A stretch of 64,000 nt of DNA from an uncultured Bacteroidota bacterium. GTDB taxonomy: Bacteria; Bacteroidota; Bacteroidia; Chitinophagales; Chitinophagaceae. Below, piece by piece: positions 1-9,098 of this stretch. The position numbers and the translations under genes were made by a program. Within the stretch, counting starts at the first letter, position 1. Each line of letters opens with the position of its first letter. The stretch is taken from assembly GCA_903853805.1 (NCBI GenBank), contig CAINUN010000085.1, forward strand, positions 62,001 to 126,000. The letters run 5' to 3'. The notes below the pieces were generated by a model. It searched no databases. It was not told the DNA's origin and saw only the letters and a program-made list of their open reading frames with translations.

Positions 1-593
1 GATTTCTCCTTAGTGCAGAAGCCTATCATATTCCTGCCATTATTGTGGTGAATAAAATGGATTTGCATAAAGAAAAACACAAAGCCCAATTGTCAGCATG
101 GAAAGAAATGTATGAAGCAGCTAACTATGAAATTTTAACGGTTGTAGCTAAAGATGTGGCTTCCATCAACGAACTAAAAGAAAAACTGCAAGGCAAAACC
201 ACTTTATTCAGCGGACATTCAGGCGTAGGCAAAAGTACTTTAATTAATCAACTCATCCCAGGCATGAAACTCAAGACAACTGAAGTTTCTGACTGGAGCG
301 GCAAAGGACAACACACTACCACCTTTGCAGAGATGTTTGATTTGCCGGATGGTGGTAAAATTATTGACACTCCCGGCATGAAAGAGTTTGGACTCATTCA
401 TATTGAAAAGGAAGAACTTGCTCATTATTTTCCTGAAATGAGGCGGCTGATGCATGATTGCAAATTCAACAACTGTGTACATGTCAACGAGCCCAATTGC
501 GCCATCATTCAAGCCATGGAAACCGGGCATCTTTCGCCCGAAAGATATTATAGCTACAGAACTATTCTTGATACCATAGAAACAAAATGGTAA
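1..593 (+). CDS. rsgA: Ribosome small-subunit-dependent GTPase A, 3' part
   Basis: RsgA (YjeQ) is a circularly permuted GTPase that acts late in 30S subunit assembly. The gene runs in from the left edge: the frame is open from base 3, so 196 C-terminal residues are visible and the N-terminal OB fold is missing. G motifs appear in the permuted order G4 (NKMD), G1 (GHSGVGKST), G2 (the SGKGQHTTT stretch), G3 (DTPGM). The zinc knuckle C-x4-C-x-H-x5-C follows (CKFNNCVHVNEPNC). The GTG at 45 is an internal valine codon, not the start. The DUF4286 gene follows 12 bases later on the same strand. Confidence 0.95.
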   Translation, partial: FLLSAEAYHIPAIIVVNKMDLHKEKHKAQLSAWKEMYEAANYEILTVVAKDVASINELKEKLQGKTTLFSGHSGVGKSTLINQLIPGMKLKTTEVSDWSGKGQHTTTFAEMFDLPDGGKIIDTPGMKEFGLIHIEKEELAHYFPEMRRLMHDCKFNNCVHVNEPNCAIIQAMETGHLSPERYYSYRTILDTIETKW

Positions 594-605
594 ACCAACT
601 TCTTT

Positions 606-908
606 ATGATTATTTACAACGTCACCATCAAAATTGTTCCCGAAATTGAAGCCGCTTGGATTGCCTGGATGAAGGAAGTACATATTCCCGATTTGATGCA
701 AACTGGTTTATTTACAGGTCATCGTCTGTGCCGTCTTTTAGAGCATGAAGAAACCGATGGCATTACCTTCATCGCCCAATATTTTTGCAATTCTTTCAAA
801 GAATATAAAAACTATATTGCCCAACATGCCCCTTCAATGCGCGAAAAAGGATTACAGAAATTTGGCAACAAGTTTATTGCATTTAGGACAGTGATGGAGG
901 AAGTGTGA
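606..908 (+). CDS. DUF4286 family protein
   Basis: This 100-residue soluble protein resembles the DUF4286 family, small alpha/beta (ferredoxin-like) proteins common in Bacteroidota. Typical features are the N-terminal MIIYNVTIKI strand, the WMKEVHIPD segment and a C-terminal GNKFIAFRTVM strand. There is no signal peptide, and the biochemical role of the family is unknown. It lies 12 bases after rsgA and may share its transcript. Confidence 0.8.
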   Translation: MIIYNVTIKIVPEIEAAWIAWMKEVHIPDLMQTGLFTGHRLCRLLEHEETDGITFIAQYFCNSFKEYKNYIAQHAPSMREKGLQKFGNKFIAFRTVMEEV

Positions 909-963
909 TAGTTTCAAAACTCATAACCATAAAGGACTTTCAGCAAAAAAAACAATAAAAGAT

Positions 964-993
964 TTGGGAATGTGGAACAGATGGCTATTTTTG
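964..993 (+). promoter_or_regulatory. Bacteroidota-type promoter of the HU gene
   Basis: TTG at 964-966, a 19-nt spacer, then TATTTTTG at 986-993, an exact fit to TTG-N17-23-TAnnTTTG. Transcription would begin near 1000, about 33 nt before the HU start codon. Confidence 0.6.
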
Positions 994-1032
994 TTGTAAC
1001 GCAATTGTAAAATACTAACAAATCCACTACAA

Positions 1033-1317
1033 ATGAATAAAGCAGATTTAATCGAAGCCGTTGCAAAAGATGCCAGCATTAATAAGACACAAGCCAACAA
1101 TGCTATTGACGCGTTTAGCAATGCAGTAATTTCCTCTTTGAAAAAAGGAGAACGTGTAACGCTTGTAGGCTTTGGTACTTTTTTGGTATCGGAGCATGCA
1201 GCTCGAAATGGTCGTAACCCTCAGACTGGTGCAATTATCAAAATCAAAGCACGTAAAGTGCCAAAATTTAAAGCTGGAAAAGAATTTTCGGAAAAATTGG
1301 CAAGCGGAAAGAAATAA
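1033..1317 (+). CDS. HU family DNA-binding protein
   Basis: A 94-residue histone-like DNA-bending protein. The N-terminal helices (NKADLIEAVAKDASINKTQA) are followed by the GERVTLVGFGTFLVSEHAARNG-type strand region, then RNPQTGAIIKIKARKVPKFKAGKEF; the RNPxTG sequence is the HU/IHF arm-tip motif that intercalates into DNA. The length matches the family. It has its own promoter (964-993), and the small ribosomal protein THX gene follows 78 bases later, so the two may be cotranscribed. Confidence 0.95.
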   Translation: MNKADLIEAVAKDASINKTQANNAIDAFSNAVISSLKKGERVTLVGFGTFLVSEHAARNGRNPQTGAIIKIKARKVPKFKAGKEFSEKLASGKK

Positions 1318-1395
1318 AATTTTCAACTTTAAAATATTTACAGGGATAATGTTCCCTGCTTTTTCTATTTTTACACTCTTAAAAAATATTGAATC

Positions 1396-1503
1396 ATGGG
1401 TAGAGGCGATAAACGCACGAAACGCGGAAAAATCAGCATGGGAAGTTTTGGTAAATGCCGTCCGGCAAGAATCAGAAAAGTAAAGGCTGAAAAAAAAGCG
1501 TAA
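1396..1503 (+). CDS. 30S ribosomal protein THX
   Basis: A 35-codon ORF, very basic, beginning MGRGDKRTKRGKISMGSFGK. It matches the Bacteroidota THX family (typical start MGKGDKKTRRGKI), which sits in a cavity of the 30S head. It lies between the HU gene and a strong bidirectional terminator that begins three bases after its stop codon. The ATG at 1396 is the only sensible start. The C-terminal tail ends in an RKVKAEKKA-type basic stretch. Confidence 0.85.
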   Translation: MGRGDKRTKRGKISMGSFGKCRPARIRKVKAEKKA

Positions 1504-1505
1504 AT

Positions 1506-1539
1506 AAAAAAAGTCATTCTTAATCGAATGACTTTTTTT
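1506..1539. terminator. Bidirectional intrinsic terminator
   Basis: Perfect 14-bp stem: AAAAAAAGTCATTC at 1506-1519 pairs with 1526-1539 across the loop TTAATC. The A- and T-runs at the stem ends give a U-tail in both directions. It ends the HU-THX unit on the plus strand and contains the stop codon of the convergent glycosyltransferase gene (1538-1540). Confidence 0.85.
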
Positions 1540-2737
1540 ATTTCCTTTTTTTACTCTCTTCTAAAAGTCGATAGTAATATTCATTCATGTCTTTTACAAG
1601 ACGTTGGTAGGAGAACTTACTCAAAGCAAATTCTCTTCCTCGCTCGCCAATAGATTTACGCATGTGTTCATTCTCTACTAACTGAAGTAAGGCGTTAGCA
1701 AATTTTCCCTCGTCACCAGGAGGTGTGATAAAGTTTTTCAATTGTGGGTTTACTACATCTAGCACACCGCCAACATTTGTAGAAACAAGTGGCTTTCCTG
1801 CCGCTTGCGCTTCTATTAATGAAAGGGGAGTTCCTTCGTTGTGAGAAGTTAGTGCAACAATATCCAAACCGTCGAGAACATGGTCTATTTGTGTTTGCCA
1901 AGAAGTGAAAATGATGGAAGCTGAGCGTTGTTCATCAGGATAATAAACATAATCGAAATGGCGCTTAATACATTCAGCCTGAATATGCGCACGAATATCC
2001 CCATCACCGATAATTAGAAATTTGAGTTTCTTATTTGTCAATTTACGAAGCTTATCGGCTGCAGCAATAAAGAGCTGATGATTTTTTACTGGAACAATTC
2101 TACCGATGATGCCAATAGCAATTTCATCATCTTCAATAAAAAACTTCTTGCGGAATTCGGCGCGTTTCTTTTCTGGGTTTTCAATGAACTTATCAATATC
2201 TAAACCCAAAGGAATAATTTCAATCTTCTCTGGTTCGCAAATATTGTAAACATTGGCAAGTTCCTTTTTTTGAGACTCGCTGATGGCAATAATTCCTGAT
2301 GATTTCTTGGCAAGATAGCGTTCAATCATGATGAAACTATTGGTTTGCATCTTGCTGAAATAACTATGAAAAACATGCCCGTGGAAAGTGTGTAGAATAA
2401 CAGGCACATTACAACTACTTGCTGCCAATCTGCCAATTACACCTGCTTTTGCTGCATGTGTATGAATGATGTCGGGTTTGAATTTACGAATGAGGTCACG
2501 AACTTCATTATAGGCAATGCGATCGTTGAGTGGATTGATAGCACGCTTCATATGAGGCACGTAAACGGGCTCAATACCCAACATGTCTGTTAGATGGGTT
2601 GCTTCCTCTTCATGGTCGTCTTTACCTCCAATAACTAACTTTGTGTCGAAATCCGTCATGTACTTCGACAGATAAGTTGCGTTAATAGCGGGTCCGCCGA
2701 TGATGAGTCTGTTTAGTATTCGAAGTACTCTTGGCAT
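1538..2737 (-). CDS. GT4 family glycosyltransferase
   Basis: A 399-residue GT-B fold retaining glycosyltransferase. The N-terminal domain starts RVLRILNRLIIGGPAINA (glycine-rich acceptor-side loop) and contains the DIIHTHAAKAGVIGRLAA segment. The C-terminal half carries IGIIGRIVPVKNHQLFI and the nucleotide-sugar motif SHNEGTPLSLIEAQAAGKP(L), with the E-x7-E glutamates typical of GT4. No signal peptide, so it acts at the inner face of the membrane. Neighbouring asparagine synthase and polytopic membrane genes suggest exopolysaccharide or O-antigen synthesis. Donor and acceptor cannot be read from the sequence. Confidence 0.88.
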   Translation of the reverse strand: MPRVLRILNRLIIGGPAINATYLSKYMTDFDTKLVIGGKDDHEEEATHLTDMLGIEPVYVPHMKRAINPLNDRIAYNEVRDLIRKFKPDIIHTHAAKAGVIGRLAASSCNVPVILHTFHGHVFHSYFSKMQTNSFIMIERYLAKKSSGIIAISESQKKELANVYNICEPEKIEIIPLGLDIDKFIENPEKKRAEFRKKFFIEDDEIAIGIIGRIVPVKNHQLFIAAADKLRKLTNKKLKFLIIGDGDIRAHIQAECIKRHFDYVYYPDEQRSASIIFTSWQTQIDHVLDGLDIVALTSHNEGTPLSLIEAQAAGKPLVSTNVGGVLDVVNPQLKNFITPPGDEGKFANALLQLVENEHMRKSIGERGREFALSKFSYQRLVKDMNEYYYRLLEESKKRK

Positions 2738-2828
2738 TTCAATAATTCCGCGCTAAAAATAAAGGTTCCTAAATCAAATTTCCAAATTAGCGACAATTAA
2801 TACAAAGAAATAAAGTTGAATTGTGAAA

Positions 2829-4742
2829 TTAGTTCGCTATAAAGTATTTTTTCCACCAATGTTGAAACACTATTAGCGCCCAAATAGTCCCGTGTACATT
2901 TTCTGGGTTTGAAGAATGTAGTTTCTTTTTGAGCTGTTCAATTCCATTCACATTGAAAATACCTTGCTCTTTAATAAAATTCTTTTCAAGCAAGTTGTCA
3001 TTAATCATGCTCCATAATTCTTTGCGCATCCAACCAAGCAAAGGAATTTCAAAACCATGCTTGGGGCGATTATACAATTCAGTTGGCAATAGAGGACGAA
3101 AGGCATCTTGTAAAATCTTCTTTTTCATCTTACCGTCCACTTTATAATTAACAGGCAAACCGAAAGCAAAATTTACAACCTTGTAATCTAGAAAAGGACA
3201 ACGTACTTCAAGGCTATTAGCCATGCTCATCATGTCCACTTTCACCAACATATCTCCACCCAAAACAAGGTTCATGTCTGTCAAAAGAATTTCATTGAAA
3301 TCGTCAGAACATAATTGTTGCAAAAGGTTTTGTTTTTCTTTTTCAACTATTTCTTTAGAAACAGATTGAATAGTTTCAGTGCTTAGTAGAGGAGTAATTT
3401 GTTTTGGAGTGTTCATAGATGCCCACCTCCAATACCTATCTTGAATAGAAAGTTGTGCACCATCGGCAAAACGATGTAACTGACGAAAAAGATTTGTGAT
3501 TTTGTTGCTGTGGCTACGTGGCATCATTTTCCAAATAGGCAATCCAGTTTTTACTAAAGTATTTGCAAGAGATTGCTGTCGAATACGAAATTCGGCGGCA
3601 TGTTTGTTGTAACCCGAAAAAACTTCATCGCCTCCATCACCACTTAAAGCAACAGTCACTTTTCCTTTGGTGTGCTTGCACAAAATGTACATTGGAATGG
3701 CAGATGAATCGGCATAGGGTTCGTCAAGGTAATCCAGCACATCGTAAACAGGCTCTAGGAAGTCATCATTCTTTAAGGAAAAAACAGTATGGTTGGTGTT
3801 GTATTTTTTGGCAACAAGTTGCGCATAACTTGTTTCGTCGAAGAAAGGGTTATCGCGATAGCCTATAGAAAAAGTATTGAGTTGTTTTGTGTGACGGCTC
3901 GCTAAGGCAACAATCACTGAAGAATCAATACCTCCACTTAAAAAAGCACCAAGAGGCACATCGGCAATCATTCTTTCTACTACTGATTCTTCCATCATCA
4001 TCACCAATTTATCCTGTGCTTCGTTGTAGGAATATTGCTTGTATTGTTCTGTGTGAATGCTGAGTTCGTAATATCTTTGTACGCTTACTTTTCCTTTTTC
4101 AATTTCAAGAAAACATCCACCAGGTAATTTCTTAACTCCTTCCAACATGCATTGATTAGGTGGAACGTAATTGAGTTGAAGATATTGATAAAGGGTATTG
4201 TAGTTCAGTTGTTTAGGAATGTCGAAGGCTAAGAGCGCTTTCATTTCTGACGCAAATGCGATGTAGTCATTGTCTTGAAAATAAAGCAAAGGTTTCTTCC
4301 CAAAACGGTCGCGGGCAAGTATACATTTTCTTGTCTCTTTATCATAAAAAGCAAAGGCAAAAAAACCACTCAACCAATTCAAACAAACAGTTCCGTATTC
4401 AATAAGCAAATACAATAAAACCTCAGTATCAGAATGGGTAGTTGGTGATCCAATTCTTTCCCAGGTTTTAGCAAGATGTTGTTTGGAAAGTTCTTGATAA
4501 TTGAAGATTTCTCCGTTGAAAACAATTACATACCGTCCACTCTTATCACTCATGGGTTGATTGGCTACAGATGAGGTATCTATGATGGAAAGCCTACGAT
4601 GCCCCAAAGCCGTTAACGAATCAATAAAGAAATTTCCGCTGTCAGGTCCGCGAAGTCTTAATAGATTTGTAGCATGTTCAATTTTCGCAAGCTTTGATGC
4701 TGCGTTGTTGTTAAAAGCATAAATGCCGGTGATGCCACACAT
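2829..4742 (-). CDS. asnB: Asparagine synthase (glutamine-hydrolysing)
   Basis: Makes asparagine from aspartate, glutamine and ATP, or amidates a related carboxylate in polysaccharide clusters. The start is placed at the ATG giving Met-Cys-Gly, because Cys2 must be the N-terminal nucleophile after Met removal; an upstream in-frame ATG at 4769 would add nine residues and bury it. The protein is then 637 residues. The glutaminase domain (to about residue 200) contains LRLRGPDS and the FNGEIFNY segment. The synthetase domain has the PP-loop SGGIDSS near residue 267 and the ALSGDGGDEVFSGY motif. Surface-sugar genes on both sides make a role in sugar or peptide amidation possible. Confidence 0.93.
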   Translation of the reverse strand: MCGITGIYAFNNNAASKLAKIEHATNLLRLRGPDSGNFFIDSLTALGHRRLSIIDTSSVANQPMSDKSGRYVIVFNGEIFNYQELSKQHLAKTWERIGSPTTHSDTEVLLYLLIEYGTVCLNWLSGFFAFAFYDKETRKCILARDRFGKKPLLYFQDNDYIAFASEMKALLAFDIPKQLNYNTLYQYLQLNYVPPNQCMLEGVKKLPGGCFLEIEKGKVSVQRYYELSIHTEQYKQYSYNEAQDKLVMMMEESVVERMIADVPLGAFLSGGIDSSVIVALASRHTKQLNTFSIGYRDNPFFDETSYAQLVAKKYNTNHTVFSLKNDDFLEPVYDVLDYLDEPYADSSAIPMYILCKHTKGKVTVALSGDGGDEVFSGYNKHAAEFRIRQQSLANTLVKTGLPIWKMMPRSHSNKITNLFRQLHRFADGAQLSIQDRYWRWASMNTPKQITPLLSTETIQSVSKEIVEKEKQNLLQQLCSDDFNEILLTDMNLVLGGDMLVKVDMMSMANSLEVRCPFLDYKVVNFAFGLPVNYKVDGKMKKKILQDAFRPLLPTELYNRPKHGFEIPLLGWMRKELWSMINDNLLEKNFIKEQGIFNVNGIEQLKKKLHSSNPENVHGTIWALIVFQHWWKKYFIAN

Positions 4743-4831
4743 GTGCAGGATGAAAAAAGTTGTCTGCAAAATAGAGTAAACAACTGATAACTTGATGATG
4801 ATGTGGCGAATAACATCTAAATTGCTTAACC

Positions 4832-6202
4832 ATGAATAATTACATCACGCTATTCGATTTCTTATTACTGCCTATTTACTTAGGCATTATTTATGGAATC
4901 GCATTTGCTATTCGTAATCGTTACTATCCTGAAGGACATCCATGGCGTGAGTATTTCATTCCTGCATTGACCATCAAAATGGTAGGCTCTATTGCCATTA
5001 GCTTAATTTACCAATACTATTATGGTGGTGGAGATACCGCGGAATATTTTAAACAAGCAAGAACTATCAATTCTTCTTTTTCAGACTCTCCAGGTAAATG
5101 GTTAAACCTTATGCTACATTTACCGAAATGGTATGATGGCGATTATTATTATTATATCAATTCCAATCTTAATCCTGACCGAATTTATTGGTATGACGCC
5201 GCACCTGAGTATATGATTGTGCGCATCATTGCGTTAGTAAGCATGTTTACTTTCAGCTTTTATTTGCCCTCTTCAATTTTGCTTGGAGCACTTGCCTTTA
5301 CAGGTGTTTGGGCTTTATTCCGTCAGTTAGCAACCTTCTATCCGCACCTTACACGATATATTGCCATCGCAATGTTGTTCATTCCAAGTCTCGCTTTGTG
5401 GTGCTCTGGTTTGTTTAAAGATACTGTTTGTTTAGCGGGTATTGGATGGCTTTCCTATTCTGCATTGAGGATGCTTGTAAACCGAGATTTTAGTCCATTT
5501 AACATTGCGTTGGGCTTATTGAGTTTTTACCTCATCTCGGTAATTAAAGTTTATATCCTTATGGCGTTTATGCCAGCCTTGACACTTTGGATTGCGTTCA
5601 TCTACCTGCAAAACATACGCAATGCATTTATGCGCTTTGTCGTTTTGATTCCAGTTATCATTGGTGCATTCTTTGCCTTCCAATTGCTTTCTACCAAGCT
5701 ATCTGCATCTCTTGGTAAATACTCCGTGGAAAACATGGCCACTACTGCGCAAGTAACGCGCGACTGGATTGGTCGTACTTCCAAAGAAGAATCTATCGGT
5801 TATGACCTTGGAACATTTGAGCCAAGTATTGCAGGTATGTTAACGAAACTTCCGCTTGCTGTAAACGTAACACTTTTCAGACCCTATTTATGGGAAACGA
5901 AAAAGTTGATTCAGTTGATTACTGCATTTGAAGCGGCAGCTTTCTTGTTGCTTACATTGAAAGTAATATTTAGCCTTGGTTTTGCGCGAGTCTGGCTTGC
6001 CATTACTAGTGACCCTACCATACAGTTCTGCCTCATCTTCACCATCATCTTTGCTTTTGCAGTAGGAATTTCTTCTTACAACTTTGGTACGCTTTCAAGG
6101 TATCGTACACCATGTTTACCGTTCTATGGCTTAGCAATCATCTTGATTTACTACCGATACAACGATCCAAAAGAGAAGAACATTCTGTCTTTTAGGCGGT
6201 AA
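4832..6202 (+). CDS. Polytopic membrane protein, possible polysaccharide polymerase-like
   Basis: A 456-residue integral membrane protein with about ten hydrophobic segments. A large periplasmic-type loop near residues 65-120 is rich in Tyr, Trp and Asp (YYYGGGDTAEYF, WYDGDYYYYI). It contains the sequence WCSGLFKDTVCL and ends with a short basic tail. I do not recognise a named family. The topology, the big loop and neighbours involved in glycan synthesis fit a Wzy-like polymerase or a membrane glycosyltransferase, but no catalytic motif is visible. It is divergent from asnB and convergent with the T9SS gene, with only 3 bases between. Confidence 0.6.
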   Translation: MNNYITLFDFLLLPIYLGIIYGIAFAIRNRYYPEGHPWREYFIPALTIKMVGSIAISLIYQYYYGGGDTAEYFKQARTINSSFSDSPGKWLNLMLHLPKWYDGDYYYYINSNLNPDRIYWYDAAPEYMIVRIIALVSMFTFSFYLPSSILLGALAFTGVWALFRQLATFYPHLTRYIAIAMLFIPSLALWCSGLFKDTVCLAGIGWLSYSALRMLVNRDFSPFNIALGLLSFYLISVIKVYILMAFMPALTLWIAFIYLQNIRNAFMRFVVLIPVIIGAFFAFQLLSTKLSASLGKYSVENMATTAQVTRDWIGRTSKEESIGYDLGTFEPSIAGMLTKLPLAVNVTLFRPYLWETKKLIQLITAFEAAAFLLLTLKVIFSLGFARVWLAITSDPTIQFCLIFTIIFAFAVGISSYNFGTLSRYRTPCLPFYGLAIILIYYRYNDPKEKNILSFRR

Positions 6203-6205
6203 TAT

Positions 6206-8692
6206 TTAATAAACCAAACTAACATCCCCTTTCACTTCATATCTTTTACCTTGAGGTGTGGTAAAGTTGCAGAAATAGAAATAGCTACCAATTTCAGAAG
6301 GTGACCCTTTCCATAATCCATCCCAACCTTCATTTGGGGTTGATGTATTGAAAACAATTTCACCAAACCTATTGACAATTACAAACTTGTAGTCGTTCAT
6401 AATGCTAAAATCCATGTTCACTAAAATGGGTTTAAATACATCATTCCTATTGTCGCCATTGGGAGTAAAAGCAGTGGGGAAAAATACGTATTCATGTTTC
6501 ACTACTGCGCCACAATCTGTTGCCGTGTCAAGGCAACCTGCATCGCTTTCAGCAATTAAAGTGTAACAATAAGTGCCAATCGAATTTTCATTAACCACTG
6601 GGCTCAATGCAGTTGAAAACAAAAGATTGTTCTGGTCATACCATTTATAATTGCTAGCCCCTGTAGTTGTATTATTCAAAGTAAATACTGGATTGTCAAT
6701 GAAGACAACATTTGGCGTTACTTGAAACTCAGCTAAAGGTTTTGGATTGACCAAAACAGTCAAATGTAGCGTGTCCTCACTAGCGCAAACACCTTGATAA
6801 TAACCACTCAACACATAGCTTGTTGTGAAAGAAGGAGAAAAACTCAAAAGGTTTTGTCCTGAATTAATAGTGGTTCCTGTAGTAGGATTTATTTCAAAAT
6901 GATCATGCGGGTTGATATTCATGTTAATGATTTCACCTTCGCAAATTACAGAGTCGTTAGGAGGGTCAATGATAAAGGGCGCTTGACCAACCGAAACAGA
7001 AAAACCAAGCGTGTCATACTCAGGGCAATGACTATCACTAAAACCAGAAAGCGTGTAGTTAGTATTTGAGGTTGGAGAGAAGACTAGTTTGGTAGAATCG
7101 GCATTGAAGCTTACACCAGTTGCAGGATTGATTTCAAAATGAGCATGATCGGGAACGGAAAGATGAGCAGTATCGCCACCACATAAAATGACTTTGTTTG
7201 GAGGATTGAGCACAAAAGGAGTTCCTCGATTCAGCATAGAATCATGCAGCCGTACAAAATAGCCATCACTCGAACCAGCAGATGCAAGGTTGTTGCTGCC
7301 ATAAGTGGCTGCTGAACGGAAATAGCCCGCCCAATAAACCTGATTGTTTTTGCCTTTAGCCAAAGCATTTCCTCTATCATCATCGCCGGGGCCACCGCCA
7401 GTCACCACCCAAGTCCATTTGCCTTCGGGTGTCATGCGTGCCAAGAAACTTTGAACACCCATTCCTGGGTTTGTAACCAGTATTTTATCGCCAAATTTTG
7501 CACTGTCGTTAATGTCTCCGCACACATAAACATTGCAGTTTTCATCTGCCCAAATATCGTTGCCCCGCTCACTACCTAAATTTCCACCAGCACGTTTTCC
7601 CCAAATAGGGTTTCCCGTTTGGGCATCGATTTTGAAAACAAAAACATCTCTACCATCATAGTTCTTCACCATCATTGTATCGTAGAAAAGAGAATCGCGG
7701 TGTTCACCAGTGATATAAATATGCCCGTCCTTATCCGAACAAATACCATTGCTCCAATCGTCTTTGGTGCTTCCTGCTTGTTTCGACCATTTAAAGTTTC
7801 CTGATGAATCGTACTTAATAACAAAACAATCATAGCCTCCTAATGAAGTAAAAGAGTTACCTCCAAATTGTCTTGTGCCATCAAAGCCACCTGTAACATA
7901 CACCCCATCTTTATCATCTACACACACAGCAATATCTCGTTCAATATATTTCCCGGCAGTTGGGTCCCAAGGAAGATTACCAAATGTCTTAGCCCATTGA
8001 AAGGTTCCTGCGGCATTCATTTTTGTAAGCCAATAACAATGTTTGTGAGTGCCGGTATTAGGGTTAGTTGCTGTTACTGTGTTTCCACCACAATAAAGCG
8101 TAACGGTAGTCATAAAACCAACCGTGTAAATGTTGCCGTGTTTATCCCAAACTATATCTAAACCTTGATCATCACGATAATTACCTCCGCTAGGTGTAAC
8201 ATTATCACCACAAACAAATCTTCCCCACACAGGATTGCCTGAAGGATCGTATTTTATGATGAAACACTGATCGTTGCTACCAAAGGCGTTACCACTTACA
8301 TTGATAGGCGGAAAGTTGATACCTGCGCCTTCCCAAAAAGTTCCTGTGATAACACTATTTCCTGCACTATCCACATCCATTCCTAACACACGGTCGTCAT
8401 AATATTGCCCTCCTGCTTTTGCCCAAAAACAAAAACCATTACTATCGAGTTTGGCAATAAATGCCTCTTTACTATTTACACTACCTACATAAGACAACAA
8501 CAGACTATTAGTGCCAATATTTATGGAAGTACTAAAATATCCTGCTATAAAAACATTGCCAATACCATCAGTTTTTATGGAAATGATTTTATCACTTTTT
8601 ACATTACCAATTCGTTGTGCCCATTCAATACTTTGAGCTTGCCCTAGCATTTGAATGCAAAAGAAAAAGAGGAATAAAGCAATTGATTTCAT
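6206..8692 (-). CDS. Secreted beta-propeller protein with T9SS type B sorting domain
   Basis: An 828-residue exported protein. Start chosen at the ATG that opens a signal peptide (MKSIALFLFFFCIQMLGQAQ); the open frame extends upstream but encodes no plausible N-terminus. Residues ~25-500 contain repeated blades of SBBP type, with recurring GNVFIAGYF-, GNIYTVGFM- and GHIYITGEH-like strands and W(A/S)K-G units. Two homologous domains follow with PPN-(K/D)-x-V-(I)LC and FEINPxTG, then a PKD-like domain. The C-terminal ~90 residues are a type B (CHU_C, gliding-motility-type) domain: FFPTAFTPNGDNRNDVF, NRFGEIVF, WDG, and G-x-Y-x-Y. It should be exported by Sec and then T9SS to the cell surface. 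Ligand unknown. Confidence 0.85.
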   Translation of the reverse strand: MKSIALFLFFFCIQMLGQAQSIEWAQRIGNVKSDKIISIKTDGIGNVFIAGYFSTSINIGTNSLLLSYVGSVNSKEAFIAKLDSNGFCFWAKAGGQYYDDRVLGMDVDSAGNSVITGTFWEGAGINFPPINVSGNAFGSNDQCFIIKYDPSGNPVWGRFVCGDNVTPSGGNYRDDQGLDIVWDKHGNIYTVGFMTTVTLYCGGNTVTATNPNTGTHKHCYWLTKMNAAGTFQWAKTFGNLPWDPTAGKYIERDIAVCVDDKDGVYVTGGFDGTRQFGGNSFTSLGGYDCFVIKYDSSGNFKWSKQAGSTKDDWSNGICSDKDGHIYITGEHRDSLFYDTMMVKNYDGRDVFVFKIDAQTGNPIWGKRAGGNLGSERGNDIWADENCNVYVCGDINDSAKFGDKILVTNPGMGVQSFLARMTPEGKWTWVVTGGGPGDDDRGNALAKGKNNQVYWAGYFRSAATYGSNNLASAGSSDGYFVRLHDSMLNRGTPFVLNPPNKVILCGGDTAHLSVPDHAHFEINPATGVSFNADSTKLVFSPTSNTNYTLSGFSDSHCPEYDTLGFSVSVGQAPFIIDPPNDSVICEGEIINMNINPHDHFEINPTTGTTINSGQNLLSFSPSFTTSYVLSGYYQGVCASEDTLHLTVLVNPKPLAEFQVTPNVVFIDNPVFTLNNTTTGASNYKWYDQNNLLFSTALSPVVNENSIGTYCYTLIAESDAGCLDTATDCGAVVKHEYVFFPTAFTPNGDNRNDVFKPILVNMDFSIMNDYKFVIVNRFGEIVFNTSTPNEGWDGLWKGSPSEIGSYFYFCNFTTPQGKRYEVKGDVSLVY

Positions 8693-9098
8693 GCTTATTA
8701 TTTTGGAGGGAAAGACAGAATAAAAACCAGAAACGAAAGTTAGGAAATATAATCTGATTTTATTATTTAGGTAAAAAATAAACAATCTTAATATTGAAAC
8801 GCAAATTTTTTCCAATTCTCAAAAAAACACAAAAATAATCCCATTCCATCCCTCTATAATAAACTCACCTCGTTAACTATTCGATTCTTGTACTAGGTAA
8901 AAAAAATGAAAAAATCTTCTTACTAATATGATTCGTGATTTCTAAAACAACCTTCTGAAAGATTAATCACAATTCAAAAAATTACTGGCTACCTTTTCTA
9001 GTAGAAGCTCTTCTCATAAAATACTCTTCACACTTTAACGATTTCCCTAAGCAAATTGGACATAATGTCTTTAATTTGCCTCTTCATTTATCTCCATT
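8693..9098. other. Intergenic region between divergent genes
   Basis: About 400 AT-rich bases separating the T9SS type B gene (minus) from the mannosyltransferase gene (plus). It must hold both promoters. I found only partial matches to the TAnnTTTG element (one mismatch, wrong spacing), no convincing small ORF, no RNA gene and no strong hairpin. Confidence 0.5.

Noticed and set aside
240-701. 153-codon ORF on the minus strand opposite rsgA and the DUF4286 gene
   Set aside because: Antisense shadow of two well-supported plus-strand genes; no family resemblance.
1172-1483. 103-codon plus-strand ORF across the HU and THX genes
   Set aside because: A different frame over two real genes; HU and THX explain the region.
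4743-4769. Nine-residue N-terminal extension of asnB
   Set aside because: It would stop Cys2 from becoming the N-terminal nucleophile, so the ATG at 4742 is the start.
9057-9078. TTGGA plus TTAATTTG as promoter of the mannosyltransferase gene
   Set aside because: Spacer of only 11-12 nt and a mismatch in the -7 element.
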